Positions 9,287-21,188 of a stretch of 64,000 bases of DNA are shown here, piece by piece. Both the position numbers and the translations under genes were made by a program. Source of the DNA: Roseomonas sp. (GTDB lineage: Bacteria; Pseudomonadota; Alphaproteobacteria; Acetobacterales; Acetobacteraceae); contig JADCFN010000051.1 in NCBI GenBank assembly GCA_020249505.1, positions 1-64,000 on the forward strand, written 5' to 3'. Each line of letters starts with the position of its first letter. Within the stretch, counting starts at the first letter, position 1. The notes below the pieces were generated by a model. The model was given only the letters and a program-made list of their open reading frames with translations. It searched no databases and was not told where the DNA came from.

Positions 9287-10371
9287 TCTATAATCTTCTG
9301 CTGCCTTTCGCTGAGGAATATGCGCTGGCCAATCTGGCGCGCTATCACACGTTTCGTGCCGGTGCAGCATGCCTGACAGCGCTGTTGATCAGCCTGGTTT
9401 TCGGTTCCTCGATCATCCGTTGGTTGCGTGGCTTTCAGCGCGGCGGTCAGCCGATCCGTGAAGACGGTCCGGCGCGGCACATCATTGAGAAAAAGGGCAC
9501 GCCAACCATGGGCGGCGTGCTGATCCTGCTTGGGATGGTCGGCTCAACCCTGCTTTGGGCGGATTTGCGCAATGGCTTCGTCTGGGCAGTGCTTTTCATC
9601 ACCTGTGGTTATGGCGCGCTGGGCTTTGCCGATGATTGGCTGAAAGTCACCAAGCGCAACACCAAGGGCGTCTCCAGCCGCATGAAGCTTGTGGTGCAGG
9701 CGGGCTTGGGGCTTATCGCGGCCATCTGGATCACCTGGCTGATGCCGGGCGCACTTTCCGATAAGCTCGCTTTCCCGATCTTCAAGGAATTGCTGCTGCC
9801 GCTTGGAATATTGTTTCCGCTCCTGGCGGCGCTGGTGATGATGGGCGCTTCCAATGCAGTCAATCTGACCGATGGTTTGGATGGGCTTGCCATAGTGCCG
9901 GTGATGATCGCAGCCAGCGTCTTCGCGCTGATTGCCTATTTGGTCGGCAATCGCGTCTTCGCTGATTACCTGCAACTGCATTACGTGCCCGGCACGGGTG
10001 AGCTTGCGGTGTTTTGCGCGGCCTTGGTTGGTGCTGCGCTTGGCTTCCTGTGGTTCAACGCGCCACCGGCGGCGGTCTTCATGGGGGATACGGGGTCGCT
10101 TTCACTGGGCGGCGCGCTGGGTGGGCTCGCGGTTGCGACCAAGCATGAAATTGTGCTCGCGATTGTGGGCGGGCTTTTTGTGGTGGAAACCGTTTCCGTT
10201 ATCATCCAAGTGTTCTGGTTCAAGCGTACCGGCCGACGCGTCTTTCTGATGGCGCCGCTGCATCACCATTTTGAGAAAAAAGGCTGGGCTGAGGCCACCA
10301 TCGTCATCCGCTTCTGGATCATTGCCATGATCCTGGCACTCGTTGGGCTTTCGACGTTGAAGATCAGATGA
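9283..10371 (+). CDS. mraY: Phospho-N-acetylmuramoyl-pentapeptide transferase
   Basis: Integral inner-membrane enzyme, 362 residues with about ten membrane segments, that transfers phospho-MurNAc-pentapeptide to undecaprenyl phosphate to make lipid I. Motifs visible: KKGTPTMGG near the N-terminus, FADDWLK with the catalytic Asp pair, [20 protein letters not shown] and the [11 protein letters not shown] loop near the C-terminus. The start is GTG, overlapping the murF stop (GTGA), which suits translational coupling. Confidence 0.97.
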   Translation: MIYNLLLPFAEEYALANLARYHTFRAGAACLTALLISLVFGSSIIRWLRGFQRGGQPIREDGPARHIIEKKGTPTMGGVLILLGMVGSTLLWADLRNGFVWAVLFITCGYGALGFADDWLKVTKRNTKGVSSRMKLVVQAGLGLIAAIWITWLMPGALSDKLAFPIFKELLLPLGILFPLLAALVMMGASNAVNLTDGLDGLAIVPVMIAASVFALIAYLVGNRVFADYLQLHYVPGTGELAVFCAALVGAALGFLWFNAPPAAVFMGDTGSLSLGGALGGLAVATKHEIVLAIVGGLFVVETVSVIIQVFWFKRTGRRVFLMAPLHHHFEKKGWAEATIVIRFWIIAMILALVGLSTLKIR

Positions 10372-11759
10372 CAGCGCCAAGCCCCCCCTTCACCCCCTTT
10401 CCCGGCGCGCGCATCGCCGTGGTGGGCCTCGGCCGTGCCGGGCTGCCGGCCGCGCGGCGCCTCGCTGCCTGGGGCGCCGAGGTCACGGTCTGGGATGACA
10501 AGCCCGATGCCCGCGCGGCGGCGGAAGCCGCGGGGCTTACCGTGCAGGACCCCACTGCCGGCCCCTTCCGTGCCGATGCGCTGCTGCTTTCGCCTGGCAT
10601 TCCGCATCACCTGCCCACGCCCCATCCGGCGGCGCAGGCAGCGGCGGCAGCCGGCGCGCCGATCCTGTGTGATGTGGAATTCTTGTATCGTGCGGTGCTG
10701 GCGAGCCATTCCAAGGCGCGCTTCGTGGGCGTGACCGGCACCAATGGCAAATCCACCACGACGGCGCTGATCCACCACATTTTGCGGGGCGCCGGCATGG
10801 CCTGTGAAGTGGGGGGGAATCTGGGTCCCGCGGCGCTCGATCTCAATATCTTGGGGTCCGAAGGGGTCTATACCCTCGAAATGTCGTCTTACATGTTGGA
10901 GCGAATCGCAACTCTGCGCTTCAACGTAGCTGTTATGTTGAACCTCAGCCCCGATCACCTGGACCGCCATGGGAACATGGACGGCTATGCCGCTGCGAAG
11001 GCTCGACTCTTCGGGTGGCAGGGGGCCAATGACGTCGCGGTGCTGGGCCAGGATGATGCGATGACCGCGCAAATGGGTGCCGGTTTGGCGGCGCGGATGG
11101 TGCCGATTTCGGGTTCTACCCCCCAGCCGGGTGGGGTTTGGGCCGAAGGGCGGATGCTGCGCGATGATACGGGGCCGATCCTTGATCTTGCCGACGCAGC
11201 GGCGCTGCCCGGGGCGCATAACGCGCAAAACGCCGCAGCGGCTGCGGCGGCCTGCATGGCGCTGGGCGTTGCGCGTTCGGCGATTGCGGATGGCATCGTA
11301 AGCTACCCTGGCTTGCCGCATCGCCAGGAAATCGTTGCCGAGGCCAATGGCATTGTCTTCGTTAATGACAGTAAGGCAACGAATGCAGATAGCGCGGCGC
11401 GGGCGCTCGCCTCCTATGACCGCGTGGTGTGGATTGCGGGCGGGATAGCGAAGGAAGGCGGCATTGCGCCTTTGGCACCCTTGTTTGCACGCATCGCGAA
11501 AGCCTTCCTAATCGGGCGCGATGCGCCTGCCATGGCGGCGACATTGCGCGAAGCCGGTGTGGCGCACGAGATCATCGGCAGCCTGGAAGCGGCTGTGCCG
11601 GCGGCAGCGCAAGCAGCTTTTGCTGGTGCGGCGCCGGTTGTGTTGCTCTCACCGGCTGCGGCTTCCTTCGATCAATTTTCTGGCTTTGATGCGCGCGGCG
11701 ATCGTTTCCGTGATCTGGCGCGCGCATTGGTCGCTGGACAGCAAAGGAGGGCAAGCTGA
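10368..11759 (+). CDS. murD: UDP-MurNAc-L-alanine:D-glutamate ligase
   Basis: MurD, 463 residues, adds D-glutamate to UDP-MurNAc-L-Ala. The N-terminal Rossmann-like domain starts [21 protein letters not shown]; the ATP loop is [14 protein letters not shown]; later motifs are [16 protein letters not shown] and the C-terminal [14 protein letters not shown] with RGDRFRDL. It overlaps mraY by ATGA, and its own stop overlaps the ftsW ATG by one base; a strong AAAGGAGG ribosome-binding site for ftsW lies at its 3' end (about 11742-11749). Confidence 0.97.
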   Translation: MTAPSPPFTPFPGARIAVVGLGRAGLPAARRLAAWGAEVTVWDDKPDARAAAEAAGLTVQDPTAGPFRADALLLSPGIPHHLPTPHPAAQAAAAAGAPILCDVEFLYRAVLASHSKARFVGVTGTNGKSTTTALIHHILRGAGMACEVGGNLGPAALDLNILGSEGVYTLEMSSYMLERIATLRFNVAVMLNLSPDHLDRHGNMDGYAAAKARLFGWQGANDVAVLGQDDAMTAQMGAGLAARMVPISGSTPQPGGVWAEGRMLRDDTGPILDLADAAALPGAHNAQNAAAAAAACMALGVARSAIADGIVSYPGLPHRQEIVAEANGIVFVNDSKATNADSAARALASYDRVVWIAGGIAKEGGIAPLAPLFARIAKAFLIGRDAPAMAATLREAGVAHEIIGSLEAAVPAAAQAAFAGAAPVVLLSPAAASFDQFSGFDARGDRFRDLARALVAGQQRRAS

Positions 11760-12928
11760 TGGCGCTCTCCCGCGCGGATAATTCCATTTTGGGGCGTTGG
11801 TGGTGGACAGTGGATCGCTGGACGCTCGCCGCACTCATGATCCTGATCGGCTTTGGCTATGTGATGATGCTGGCGGCATCGCCTGCAGTAGCCGAGCGTA
11901 TCGGCGCATCATCGCGCCACATGTTCTTCCTGAAGCAGGTTTTCTATCTGGGCATGGCAGCGGCGGTGATGGTGGTGGTTTCGCTACTCTCACCGCGCGG
12001 CGTGCGGCGCTTTGCCTTGCTTGGTTGTGCGGGTGCCTTGGTGCTGACGGCGGCGACGCTGGTGGTTGGCGTTGAAATCAAGGGCGCGCGGCGCTGGTTG
12101 CCGATCCCTGGACTTTCCTTGCAGCCGTCTGAATTCCTAAAACCCTTCTTCGCCGTTGTCGCCGCTTGGTTGATCGCGGAGGGCATGGCGCCGGGTTCGC
12201 GCTTCTGGGGGCGCGCCATCGCGATTGGCCTGTTTGCGGTGATCGCGGTGATCATGAAAAGCCAGCCCGATATTGGCATGTTGTTGGTGATGACGGCGGT
12301 ACTTTTCGCGCAATTCGTTGTGGCTGGCCTGAATTTTTTCATTGTAGGAGGGCTGGCAGGTCTTGGCGTGGGTGTAGGCGTTCTGGCCTATCTGCTGTTC
12401 CCGCATGTGCAATCACGCGTGCATCGCTTTCTTGATCCAAGCTCAGGCGATTCCTATCAGGTGAGTGTCGCCATGGAAGCATTCGCCAATGGCGGGCTTA
12501 TGGGGCGCGGGCCGGGTGAGGGGCGCGTGAAGAATGTGCTGCCCGATGCGCATGCCGATTTCGTCTTTGCCGTGGCCGGTGAGGAATTCGGCATGGTGGT
12601 GTGCCTGTTGATCCTGGCACTTTTCGCCTTTGTTGTTTTGCGCGGCTTGATGCGCTTGCTGGCGGAGACCGATTTCTTCGTGGTGCTGGCCGCGACGGGG
12701 CTGCTGACGCAATTCGGCTTGCAGGCTTTCGTGAATATGGCCTCCACGCTGCATTTGATCCCCACCAAGGGCATGACGCTGCCTTTCGTTTCCTATGGCG
12801 GTTCTTCCGTGCTTGCCATCGCGCTTGGTATGGGGATGTTGCTGGCACTCACGCGCAAGCGTATCGGTGAACGCGCCGCCGGCACTGGCCTGCCAAGCGG
12901 TGCGCTCGCCGCAGGCGGCGCGCGGTGA
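11759..12928 (+). CDS. ftsW: Peptidoglycan glycosyltransferase FtsW
   Basis: SEDS-family polytopic membrane protein, 389 residues, that polymerises septal glycan strands from lipid II in complex with FtsI. About ten hydrophobic segments are visible; diagnostic segments are WLPIPGLSLQPSEFLKP, KSQPDIGMLLVMTAVLFAQF, GRGPGEGRVKNVLPDAHADFVFAVAGEEFG and PTKGMTLPFVSYGGSS. The preceding AAAGGAGG is one of the strongest ribosome-binding sites in the cluster. Its end overlaps the GTG of murG. Confidence 0.97.
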   Translation: MALSRADNSILGRWWWTVDRWTLAALMILIGFGYVMMLAASPAVAERIGASSRHMFFLKQVFYLGMAAAVMVVVSLLSPRGVRRFALLGCAGALVLTAATLVVGVEIKGARRWLPIPGLSLQPSEFLKPFFAVVAAWLIAEGMAPGSRFWGRAIAIGLFAVIAVIMKSQPDIGMLLVMTAVLFAQFVVAGLNFFIVGGLAGLGVGVGVLAYLLFPHVQSRVHRFLDPSSGDSYQVSVAMEAFANGGLMGRGPGEGRVKNVLPDAHADFVFAVAGEEFGMVVCLLILALFAFVVLRGLMRLLAETDFFVVLAATGLLTQFGLQAFVNMASTLHLIPTKGMTLPFVSYGGSSVLAIALGMGMLLALTRKRIGERAAGTGLPSGALAAGGAR

Positions 12929-14058
12929 GGGGCCCCATGGTGCAGCCCATCATCATCGCCGCGGGCGGCACGGGCGGGCATCTTTTTCCCGCCGAAGCGC
13001 TGGCGGCTGAGCTGATCCGGCGCGGTGAACGCGTGGCACTGATGACCGATGCGCGATCGGCCGCTTATGACAGCCCGGTTTTCGCAAATGCTGAGCGTTT
13101 TGTCTTGCAAGGTTCCGGGCTTTCCGGGCGTGGCTTGCGTCAGGCCCTGCGTGGGGCCTCGGCATTGTTGAAGGGCACGCTTGAAGCGCGCCGGCATATC
13201 CGCGATTTGTCGCCGAGTGCGATTGTTGGGTTTGGCGGCTATCCTTCATTCCCACCCTTGGCGGCGGCACGGTTGATGCGCGCATCACGCCGCCCTGCGC
13301 TGATTCTGCATGAGCAGAATGCCGTGCTGGGCCGCGCTAATCGGCTGATGGCGCGCGGCGCTGATCTTCTCGCACTTTCCTATGCCGATACGGCGATGGT
13401 CCCTGAAGGCGCAAGAAGCGCCGTAGTCGGCAATCCAGTACGGCCCGCACTCGCCGCCTTGGCGGGGCAGCCCTATCCGCTACCGGCGGAAGGCACAGTG
13501 CTGCGCGTACTCGTGTTGGGTGGATCACTCGGTGCGCGGATTTTCGCCGATGTCGTGCCGGCGGCGATCAGCGCCTTGCCTGAGGCGCTACGTGCGCGCC
13601 TGCTGGTGACGCAGCAATGCCGTGCCGAGGATTTGGCGCGCACACGCAGCGCTTATGAAGCCGCTGGCGTGCCGGCGGATCTGGCGCCGTTCTTTCCAGA
13701 TGTGGCGGGGCGGCTCGCTACCGCGCATCTGGTGATTGGTCGTGCCGGCGCTTCCACCGTGGCCGAGATCGCCTGCGCCGGCCGGCCTTCCATTCTGGTG
13801 CCGCTGCCATCCGCCATTGATGATCACCAGACCGCGAATGCACGCGCCTTGGCGGCCGCGGATGCAGCGAAGGTTTTCGCGCAAGCGGCCTTCACGCCGC
13901 CGGCGCTGACGGATGCGCTGGCATCCTTCCTGAATTTCCCCGCGTGCATGGCTTCTGCCGCTGCCGCTGCCGCTGCCTTGGCGCGCCCGCATGCGGCGCG
14001 AGAGCTCGCGGATCGTGTCATGGCGCTGGCGCGGCGCGATTTGGTGGGGGTTTCCTGA
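12925..14058 (+). CDS. murG: UDP-GlcNAc:lipid I GlcNAc transferase
   Basis: Membrane-associated GT-B glycosyltransferase, 377 residues, converting lipid I to lipid II on the cytoplasmic face. N-terminal [28 protein letters not shown] and [12 protein letters not shown] are MurG signatures, as is [36 protein letters not shown] in the donor-binding half. The GTG at 12925 overlaps the ftsW stop; ATG at 12937 is an alternative start only four residues in, directly before the first strand. It ends overlapping the murC ATG by one base. Confidence 0.96.
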   Translation: MRGPMVQPIIIAAGGTGGHLFPAEALAAELIRRGERVALMTDARSAAYDSPVFANAERFVLQGSGLSGRGLRQALRGASALLKGTLEARRHIRDLSPSAIVGFGGYPSFPPLAAARLMRASRRPALILHEQNAVLGRANRLMARGADLLALSYADTAMVPEGARSAVVGNPVRPALAALAGQPYPLPAEGTVLRVLVLGGSLGARIFADVVPAAISALPEALRARLLVTQQCRAEDLARTRSAYEAAGVPADLAPFFPDVAGRLATAHLVIGRAGASTVAEIACAGRPSILVPLPSAIDDHQTANARALAAADAAKVFAQAAFTPPALTDALASFLNFPACMASAAAAAAALARPHAARELADRVMALARRDLVGVS

Positions 14059-15500
14059 TGCGCGCGCTTCCCATCAGTATCGGCGCTATTCACTTCGTCG
14101 GCATTGGCGGCATTGGCATGTCCGGCATTGCGGAAGTGCTGCACACACTCGGCTATCAGGTGCAGGGCAGCGATATCTCGGAAGGCGCCAATGTGGCGCG
14201 GCTGCGCGCTGCCGGCATTCCGGTGATGATCGGCCATGACGCTGCCAATCTTGGCAATGCGCAGGTGCTGGTGGTGTCCACCGCCGTGAAGCGCGACAAT
14301 CCTGAAGTGGCTGCGGCACGGCAGCGTTTGATCCCGATTGTGCGCCGCGCGGAAATGCTGGCCGAGCTCATGCGCCTCAAATGGTCCATCGCCATTGGCG
14401 GTACGCATGGCAAGACGACGACGACAAGTCTTGTGGCTGCTGTGCTGGAAGCGGCGCGGCTTGATCCCACCGTGATCAATGGCGGTATCATCAATGCCTA
14501 TGGCACCAATACGCGCATGGGCAGCGGCGAATGGATGGTGGTGGAAGCCGATGAAAGCGATGGGTCCTTCCTGAAACTTCCTGCCGTTGTTGCCGTGGTT
14601 ACGAATATGGACCCGGAACATCTGGACCATTGGGGCACGGAAGAAGCGATGAAGGAAGGCTATGCCCAATTCGTCGGCAATATCCCTTTTTATGGTTTCG
14701 CGGTGCTGTGCATTGATCATCCCGAAGTGCAGGCGATGATCCCGCGCCTTTCGGACCGCCGCATTGTGACTTACGGCTTTTCGCCGCAAGCCGATGTGCG
14801 CGCGGATCGCGTGATTACGGATCGCATGGGTGCCACCTTTGAAGTGACGGTGACGGATCGGCTGAGCGGGCGTGTGCGCAACATGAAGCCCTTCCGCTTG
14901 CCCATGTTGGGCCAGCACAATGTGCAGAACGCGCTGGCCGCTGTTGCCATCGCGGCCGAGATGGGTGTGGATGAGGTGACGATTCGCACCGCCCTTGCCG
15001 GCTTTAAGGGTGTGAAGCGGCGCTTCACGCGTACCGGTGAAGCGGGTGGCGTCACGGTGATTGATGATTACGGCCACCATCCGGTGGAAATCGCTGCCGT
15101 GTTGAAGGCCGCGCGGCAGGCTGGCGCGCGTGACGTGATTGCCGTGGTGCAGCCGCATCGCTACACGCGGCTCGCTTCCCTGTTCGAAGAATTCTGCGCT
15201 TGCATGAATGATGCGGGCACAGTGATTGTGGCCGATGTCTATGCTGCCGGCGAAGCGCCGATGGAAGGTGTGGACAAGGATGCGCTGGTGGAAGGGCTTC
15301 GCGCGCGCGGGCATCGTTCCGTCGTGCCGCTGCCCGGCCCCGATAGCCTGGCTGAGATGATCCACGCCATTGCGCGGCCTGGTGATTATGTTGTCTGCCT
15401 TGGCGCCGGCAGCATCACCAATTGGGCGCATGCGCTACCGACGCAATTGACGGAATTGCAGTCGCGCGCGCGCGGGCGCTTGGCGGGGGCGATGAAATGA
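14058..15500 (+). CDS. murC: UDP-MurNAc:L-alanine ligase
   Basis: MurC, 480 residues, first of the Mur ligases, adding L-Ala to UDP-MurNAc. [23 protein letters not shown] is the canonical N-terminus, [12 protein letters not shown] the ATP loop, and [19 protein letters not shown] and QPHRYTR are conserved downstream. The start at 14058 overlaps the murG stop and places the GxGGxGM motif correctly; longer in-frame starts lie inside murG and are rejected. The stop overlaps the murB start (ATGA). Confidence 0.97.
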   Translation: MRALPISIGAIHFVGIGGIGMSGIAEVLHTLGYQVQGSDISEGANVARLRAAGIPVMIGHDAANLGNAQVLVVSTAVKRDNPEVAAARQRLIPIVRRAEMLAELMRLKWSIAIGGTHGKTTTTSLVAAVLEAARLDPTVINGGIINAYGTNTRMGSGEWMVVEADESDGSFLKLPAVVAVVTNMDPEHLDHWGTEEAMKEGYAQFVGNIPFYGFAVLCIDHPEVQAMIPRLSDRRIVTYGFSPQADVRADRVITDRMGATFEVTVTDRLSGRVRNMKPFRLPMLGQHNVQNALAAVAIAAEMGVDEVTIRTALAGFKGVKRRFTRTGEAGGVTVIDDYGHHPVEIAAVLKAARQAGARDVIAVVQPHRYTRLASLFEEFCACMNDAGTVIVADVYAAGEAPMEGVDKDALVEGLRARGHRSVVPLPGPDSLAEMIHAIARPGDYVVCLGAGSITNWAHALPTQLTELQSRARGRLAGAMK

Positions 15501-16408
15501 TGCCTCAGCCCATCAGCCAAGCCGTGCTGCCACCGCTGCGCGGTCGCGTGGAACGTGATGCGCTGCTCGGTCCGGCGACGTGGTTCCGCGTGGGCGGACC
15601 AGCAGATGTGCTGGTCCGCCCCGCCGATCTTGATGATCTGTTGCTACTGCTGCGCGACATGCCTGCCGATATGCCGCTGACCATATTAGGTGCCGCTTCA
15701 AACCTGATCATTCGTGATGGTGGCATTGCAGGTGTGGTGCTGCGGCTTGCGCGCGGTTTTGGTGATGTTGTCGTGGAAGCCGATGGCATCATTGCTGGCG
15801 CCACTGCCTTGGATGTGACGGTGGCGGAAACCGCTGCCGCGGCCGGGCTGGCGGGGCTGGAATTTCTGGTCGGTATTCCAGGCAGTATCGGCGGCGCGGT
15901 GGCAATGAATGCTGGCGCTTACGGCACTGAGATCAAGGATGTTCTGGACTGGGCGGAAATCGCCACGCCTGAGGGATTGCTATGGTTCGATGCGGCTGCG
16001 CTGCACTTCGCCTATCGCCATGCGCAATTGCCCAAGCGCGGCGTTGTGGTGCGCGCCAAGCTGCGCGCCACGCCGGGTGATAAGGCAAAAATTGCGGCGC
16101 GGCTCGCGGAAATCCGCACCGCGCGCGAGGCAACGCAGCCCGTCCGCGCGCGTACCGGCGGTTCCACCTTCAAGAATCCTCCTGGCGACCGCAAGGCCTG
16201 GGAATTGATTGATGCCGCCGGCTGCCGTGGCCTGACACGCGGGGCAGCGCAGGTCAGCGAAAAGCACTGTAATTTCCTGCTCAATCTGGGTGGCGCTTCC
16301 GCCGCTGATATCGAAGCGCTGGGTGAGGAAGTACGCGCGCGCGTGCTGGCGCATTCCGGCATTGCGCTGGAATGGGAAATCCGCCGCATTGGAAGGGCGC
16401 AGCCATGA
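15497..16408 (+). CDS. murB: UDP-N-acetylenolpyruvoylglucosamine reductase
   Basis: FAD-dependent enzyme, 303 residues, reducing the enolpyruvyl group to give UDP-MurNAc with NADPH. Features: [21 protein letters not shown] at the start of the FAD domain, [32 protein letters not shown] with the flavin-binding glycines, and [27 protein letters not shown] in the C-terminal domain. There are two adjacent ATGs (15497 and 15500); the first overlaps the murC stop. It overlaps ddl by ATGA at its end. Confidence 0.97.
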   Translation: MMPQPISQAVLPPLRGRVERDALLGPATWFRVGGPADVLVRPADLDDLLLLLRDMPADMPLTILGAASNLIIRDGGIAGVVLRLARGFGDVVVEADGIIAGATALDVTVAETAAAAGLAGLEFLVGIPGSIGGAVAMNAGAYGTEIKDVLDWAEIATPEGLLWFDAAALHFAYRHAQLPKRGVVVRAKLRATPGDKAKIAARLAEIRTAREATQPVRARTGGSTFKNPPGDRKAWELIDAAGCRGLTRGAAQVSEKHCNFLLNLGGASAADIEALGEEVRARVLAHSGIALEWEIRRIGRAQP

Positions 16409-17331
16409 AGACGCGCGTGGCAGTCCTTTATGGTGGGCGTTCCGCCGAACGCGAGGTATCACTTTCTTCTGGCCGCCAGGTGATTGCCGCGCTGCAAGAA
16501 GCCGGTTTTGCCGTGACGCCTATTGATGTCGGTGATGATCTGGCCGCCGTGATCCAAGCGTTGAGCGATCCGCGGCCCGATGTTGTCTTCAATGCGCTGC
16601 ATGGACGCTTTGGTGAGGATGGTTGCATCCAGGGCATGCTGGATTGGCTTGGTTTGCCTTACACGCATTCGGGCCTGCGTGCCTCGGCTCTTGCGATGGA
16701 TAAGGCGGCGGCCAAGGCGATTTTTCGTGCGGCGGGCCTTCCGGTTGCGGATGATCGCGTGGTCACGCGCGCTGAATTGGAAGCGGCGGACCCGCTACCG
16801 CGCCCCTTTGTGGTGAAGCCAGTGAATGAAGGTTCTTCCGTTGGCGTCACCATTTTGCATGAAGGTGACAATCGCCGCGCCACCATTGCGCGGGGTTGGA
16901 CGCATGGCGATGCCATTATGGTGGAAAGCTTCGTCCCCGGCCGCGAATTAACCGTTGGCGTGATGGGGGATCGCGCGCTGGCGGTGACGGATATTCTGGC
17001 CGATGCCGGGCAATTCTATGATTATGAAAGCAAATACGCCGCTGGCGGTTCGCGCCATATCCTGCCCGCACGCATGGCGCCGGATGCTTATGCGCAGGCG
17101 ATGGATATCGCGTTGCGGGCGCATCACGCGCTTGGCTGCCGCGGCGCATCACGCACGGATTTCCGTTATGATGAAACGCAAGGTGAGCCAGGCCGGCTGA
17201 TCCTGCTTGAAGTGAATACGCAGCCGGGCCTGACGCCCACATCGCTGCTACCGGAACAGGCAGCGCATTGCGGCATGTCTTTCCCCGCGCTTTGCGCCTG
17301 GATGGTGGAGCAAGCCCGCCATGGCGCGTGA
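16405..17331 (+). CDS. ddl: D-alanine--D-alanine ligase
   Basis: ATP-grasp enzyme, 308 residues, joining two D-Ala for MurF. Motifs: [20 protein letters not shown] at the N-terminus with the catalytic Glu, [45 protein letters not shown] in the ATP site and [20 protein letters not shown] with the metal ligands. The start at 16405 overlaps the murB stop. The length and position after murB match the DdlB type of dcw clusters. Confidence 0.96.
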   Translation: MKTRVAVLYGGRSAEREVSLSSGRQVIAALQEAGFAVTPIDVGDDLAAVIQALSDPRPDVVFNALHGRFGEDGCIQGMLDWLGLPYTHSGLRASALAMDKAAAKAIFRAAGLPVADDRVVTRAELEAADPLPRPFVVKPVNEGSSVGVTILHEGDNRRATIARGWTHGDAIMVESFVPGRELTVGVMGDRALAVTDILADAGQFYDYESKYAAGGSRHILPARMAPDAYAQAMDIALRAHHALGCRGASRTDFRYDETQGEPGRLILLEVNTQPGLTPTSLLPEQAAHCGMSFPALCAWMVEQARHGA

Positions 17332-18199
17332 ACGCTTGGTCACCACCTCTGTGCGGAAGAAGAAGGAACAGGGCAGACCCTCTGCGCTGCGCATCGCGCT
17401 CCGTCGTTCCCGTGGGTTTGCACGGCCCGCGCTTTATGGCGTGCTAATCCTTTGCGGCTTTGGCGCGATTGCCTATGGCATCGCAATGGTGGACCCGGCA
17501 GGTCAGGCGCGGCGCATGCTGGATCAGGTTGCGATGATTGGTCCAGATCGCAGCATGACAGTGCAGGCGGTGATCGTGGATGGGCGCCAGAACACGCCGC
17601 TGCCATTGATTCGCGAAGCACTTGGTGTCTCGCGCGGTGATTCCATGCTGGAATTCTCGCCAGAGGCTGCAAGGCAAAGATTGGAATCGATCCCCTGGGT
17701 GGCACGCGCGCATGTGGAACGCCATTTGCCTGGCACCATTGTGTTGCGCCTGGAAGAACGCCGCCCCTTCGCCATTTGGCAAAACCAGGGCCGCTTCGTG
17801 ATTGTGGACCGCGACGGTAAAACGGTGGCAACAGATGGGCTTGATCAATTTGGTCCTCTGCCGCTGATTGTCGGGCCCGGCGCGGATCGCGCCGCCGCAC
17901 AGCTTTATGATCTTCTGGCGGCCGAAGCGGCAGTGGCGGAACGCGTACAGGCCATGGTGCGCATTGGCGAAAGGCGCTGGAATCTGCGCCTGCATAGCGG
18001 CACGGATGTGCTGCTGCCTGAAGCCGCGGAAGCTGCTGCCATCAAACGTCTTGCGGAATTGCAGCAGGAAGCGAAGCTTTTGGATCGCCCGCTGGCGGCG
18101 ATTGATCTGCGCCTGCCGGATCGGCTGGTGGTGCGCACCAATCGTGAAACACCTGAAAACCAGCCGGCGCGCCCGGTCGCGCGAAGGGAACGCGGATGA
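17321..18199 (+). CDS. ftsQ: Cell division protein FtsQ
   Basis: Bitopic membrane protein, 292 residues, linking early and late divisome proteins. A basic cytoplasmic N-terminus (1-35) precedes a membrane helix (about 38-57, [20 protein letters not shown]). The POTRA domain follows, around residues 80-150 ([28 protein letters not shown]), then the FtsQ beta domain with [19 protein letters not shown] and VDRDGKTVA. Overlaps ddl by 11 bp and ftsA by 4 bp. Confidence 0.94.
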   Translation: MARERLVTTSVRKKKEQGRPSALRIALRRSRGFARPALYGVLILCGFGAIAYGIAMVDPAGQARRMLDQVAMIGPDRSMTVQAVIVDGRQNTPLPLIREALGVSRGDSMLEFSPEAARQRLESIPWVARAHVERHLPGTIVLRLEERRPFAIWQNQGRFVIVDRDGKTVATDGLDQFGPLPLIVGPGADRAAAQLYDLLAAEAAVAERVQAMVRIGERRWNLRLHSGTDVLLPEAAEAAAIKRLAELQQEAKLLDRPLAAIDLRLPDRLVVRTNRETPENQPARPVARRERG

Positions 18200-19494
18200 A
18201 CCAGCTCACCCGCCTACCCGGCGCTTTCGAACCCGCCGCCGCACCTCCGCGCCGTCGCCGGCAGGCGCGCAGCGGTGTGTTTGGCGTGCTGGATATCGGT
18301 TCCACCAAAGTGGTCTGCCTGATCGCGCGCATTGAAAGCGATGGCAGCCCGCGCGTGCTTGGTTTTGGCTGGCAGCGTGGGCGCGGTGTGAAGGGTGGTT
18401 CCATTGTTGATCTGGAAGAAGCGGAACGCGCCATTCGCGCCGCTGTGGGTCAGGCCGAGGAAATGGCCGACACAAGACTTTCCGGCGCGATCGTCAATCT
18501 CTCCTGTGGGCAGCCAGATAGCCGCCCCCTGCATCTGCAATGGGACATTTCCGGCCGCGCCGTGACCGAAGCCGATCTGCGCGCCATTCTGCATGATGGG
18601 CGCCGGCGTACCGCCGAAGAAGGCCGCGAAACGGTTCACGCCATTCCGCTTGGCTTCACCGTGGATGCGACACCTGGTGTTGATGACCCGCGCGGCATGA
18701 TTTGCGATGTGCTGGGCGCGCGGCTGCATATGGTCTCGGCGGCTGAGGCATCGCTCCGCAATCTTGGCGCCTGCCTGATGCGGTGTGATCTGGAAGTGGA
18801 AGAATTGGTCTCCGCCCCCTTCGCTTCGGGCCTTGCGACGCTGGTGGAAGATGAAAAGCAGCTTGGCGCCACGGTGATTGATATGGGCGGCGGCACCACA
18901 AGCCTTGCGGTCTTCAGCGAAGGGCATCTGGTGCATACCGCGCAAATCCCAGTGGGTGGCGGGCAGGTGACGAATGATCTGGCGACAATCCTCTCCACGC
19001 CGGTTGCTCATGCGGAACGGATGAAGACGCTGCATGGTGCTGTACATGGCGGCGCGGATGATGAACGCGAATATCTGCCCGTGCCGCTATTGGGTGAGGA
19101 TGAACACCATATCGCACGCATCCCGCGCGCCATGGTGGTGGGCATCATCAAGCCGCGGCTTGAAGAAACCTTCGAACTGCTCAAGGACAAGCTCGACCAA
19201 AGCGGGCTTGGCAAGGAAGGCGGCGCGCGCGTGGTGCTGACCGGCGGTGCGTCACAGCTTGTTGGCGTGCGTGAAATGGCCGCGCGCATCCTGGACCGCC
19301 AGGTGCGCCTAGGCCGCCCGCAACCCCTGCGCGGTTTGGCTGAAGCCGCCTCTGGCCCCGCTTTTGCGGGCGCAGTTGGGCTTTTGATGTGGGGCGCTGG
19401 TGAAGGCCGCCCCGTTCTGGATATCGCGCCCGGCCCGGTGAAGACCGGCGGTGCGTTTCGTCGTTTGATTCATTGGCTGAAGGATCGCGTGTGA
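18196..19494 (+). CDS. ftsA: Cell division protein FtsA
   Basis: Actin-fold ATPase, 432 residues, tethering FtsZ filaments to the membrane. FGVLDIGSTKVVCLIAR is the phosphate-1 loop, the 1C domain follows (GGSIVDLEEAERAIRAAVGQAEEM), then VIDMGGGTTSLAVFSEGHLVHTAQIPVGGGQVTNDLA and VVLTGGASQLVGVREMA. The C-terminus RRLIHWLKDRV is a short amphipathic membrane-targeting helix as expected. Sits between ftsQ (ATGA overlap) and ftsZ (64-bp gap). Confidence 0.97.
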   Translation: MNQLTRLPGAFEPAAAPPRRRRQARSGVFGVLDIGSTKVVCLIARIESDGSPRVLGFGWQRGRGVKGGSIVDLEEAERAIRAAVGQAEEMADTRLSGAIVNLSCGQPDSRPLHLQWDISGRAVTEADLRAILHDGRRRTAEEGRETVHAIPLGFTVDATPGVDDPRGMICDVLGARLHMVSAAEASLRNLGACLMRCDLEVEELVSAPFASGLATLVEDEKQLGATVIDMGGGTTSLAVFSEGHLVHTAQIPVGGGQVTNDLATILSTPVAHAERMKTLHGAVHGGADDEREYLPVPLLGEDEHHIARIPRAMVVGIIKPRLEETFELLKDKLDQSGLGKEGGARVVLTGGASQLVGVREMAARILDRQVRLGRPQPLRGLAEAASGPAFAGAVGLLMWGAGEGRPVLDIAPGPVKTGGAFRRLIHWLKDRV

Positions 19495-19558
19495 TGCCCG
19501 CACCTTCCGCCACCCCTGCCAACCCAAGCTGCCCATCACTGCGTGAGGAGGAAATGCC

Positions 19559-21091
19559 ATGACCCTGAACCTGACGATTCCGCAAAATCAACATACGGAT
19601 TTCACGCCGCGGATTACAGTAGTGGGCGTTGGTGGCGGTGGCACCAATGCTGTCAACAACATGATTTCCATGGGCCTGGATGGCGTGGAATTCCTGGTGG
19701 CGAATACGGATGCGCAATCGCTGATCCATTCCCGCGCTGATCGCCGTGTGCAGCTTGGCCCGCATCTGACGCAAGGTCTTGGCGCTGGTGCCAAGCCCGA
19801 AATCGGCCGCGCAGCCGCCGAAGAAGCGACTGAAGAACTGGCCCGCCACATTGAAGGCATGCACATGATCTTCATCACCGCCGGCATGGGTGGTGGCACC
19901 GGTACGGGGGCAGCGCCGGTGATTGCGCGCATGGCGCAGGAACGCGGCATTCTGACGGTTGGCGTGGTGACGAAACCTTTCGATTTCGAAGGCCCCAAGC
20001 GGCGCAAATCCGCTGAACAGGGGATCGAGGAATTGCAGCAATGCGTGGATACGCTGATCATCATCCCGAACCAGAACCTGTTCCGTCTGGCGAATGAACG
20101 CACAACCTTCCAGGAAGCCTTCAAGATGGCCGATAACGTCCTGTATATGGGCGTACGCGGTGTGACGGACCTGATGATCAATCCTGGCATCGTCAATCTG
20201 GACTTCGCTGATATTCGCACCATCATGGCCGAAATGGGCAAGGCCATGATGGGCACCGGCGAAGCTGATGGCGAAGACCGTGCGCGCCGCGCTGCCGAAT
20301 CCGCGATCAGCAACCCGCTACTGGAAGATATCTCCATGCGCGGCGCCAAGGGCGTGCTGATCAACATTACCGGCGGCTATGACATGACGCTGTTTGAAGT
20401 GGATGGCGCCGTAAACCGCATTCGCGAAGAAGTGGAAGAAGACGCCAATATCATCTTCGGCACATCGGTGGATGAAACCATGAATGGGCGCATCCGGGTT
20501 TCCGTGGTTGCCACTGGAATTGATGTGGCCGGCCAGCGCGAAGCGGAAAAGCCGAAGCTGGTGGCGATGGGCGGTGGTGCCGCGCAACCTGTCAATGCTG
20601 TTGCGAACCAAGCGATCGGCGCAGCACCTACCGGTCCTGGGCTGCCATTCATGCGTCGGGCCGTGCAGGCCGCGCCGGCGCTGCGCCCGGCCATTGTGGA
20701 TACTGCGCCAGTACCCGAACCCGAAGTGGTACCAAGCCCGGCGCAGGTTGCGGAAGCGCCGGTGATGCTGGCGCCAGCACCCGCTTTTCAGCCGGAAGCG
20801 CCGCAGCTTCGCGTACCAGTTGCGGAACCTGTCGAGGCACAAATGCCGCAATCTGCGCCGCGCACCGCTGGACTGCGTGGCCTTTTCGGCAAGGTTACCG
20901 GCATGGGTGGCATGATGAAGCGCAACCTCTCCCCTGCGGAGGGAATGCAAGGCCCGGCGCCTGAAATGTCGCAGCCACCGCGGGTGGAACCTGCACCCGC
21001 GCCAGCACCACGCTTCGAGCAAGCGCGGCCGACGCAGCAGGATGAAATGAGCCTGGAGATCCCGGCTTTCCTGCGGCGTCAGCGGAGTTGA
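19559..21091 (+). CDS. ftsZ: Cell division GTPase FtsZ
   Basis: Tubulin-like GTPase, 510 residues, forming the cytokinetic ring. The GTP-binding core carries [13 protein letters not shown], the tubulin signature [16 protein letters not shown] and the T7 loop [11 protein letters not shown]. After about residue 335 a long Pro/Ala-rich linker follows, with the conserved C-terminal peptide [10 protein letters not shown] at the end that binds FtsA and other partners. The 64-bp spacer after ftsA includes a GAGGAGG ribosome-binding site close to the ATG. Confidence 0.98.
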   Translation: MTLNLTIPQNQHTDFTPRITVVGVGGGGTNAVNNMISMGLDGVEFLVANTDAQSLIHSRADRRVQLGPHLTQGLGAGAKPEIGRAAAEEATEELARHIEGMHMIFITAGMGGGTGTGAAPVIARMAQERGILTVGVVTKPFDFEGPKRRKSAEQGIEELQQCVDTLIIIPNQNLFRLANERTTFQEAFKMADNVLYMGVRGVTDLMINPGIVNLDFADIRTIMAEMGKAMMGTGEADGEDRARRAAESAISNPLLEDISMRGAKGVLINITGGYDMTLFEVDGAVNRIREEVEEDANIIFGTSVDETMNGRIRVSVVATGIDVAGQREAEKPKLVAMGGGAAQPVNAVANQAIGAAPTGPGLPFMRRAVQAAPALRPAIVDTAPVPEPEVVPSPAQVAEAPVMLAPAPAFQPEAPQLRVPVAEPVEAQMPQSAPRTAGLRGLFGKVTGMGGMMKRNLSPAEGMQGPAPEMSQPPRVEPAPAPAPRFEQARPTQQDEMSLEIPAFLRRQRS

Positions 21092-21128
21092 GAGACCGAC
21101 GAAAGTTTTATCCGCTCACGAGCAACCT

Positions 21129-21160
21129 GCGGCGCTATCGATCTAAACAGGTAGCGCCGC
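21129..21160 (+). terminator. Hairpin downstream of ftsZ, possible end of dcw operon
   Basis: GCGGCGCTA (21129-21137) and TAGCGCCGC (21152-21160) form a perfect 9-bp stem with a 14-base loop, 38 bp after the ftsZ stop and before the convergent azlD gene. No T run follows, so it is not a classical intrinsic terminator; it could end transcription with Rho or protect the 3' end. Confidence 0.4.
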
Positions 21161-21188
21161 TGGGGGCGAATGGCTTGCTGATGAACCG

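Noticed and set aside
13824-15431. 535-residue open frame antisense to murC and murG
   Set aside because: It lies opposite highly conserved genes, lacks recognisable motifs and has odd His/Arg-rich composition, as expected of antisense frames in GC-rich DNA.
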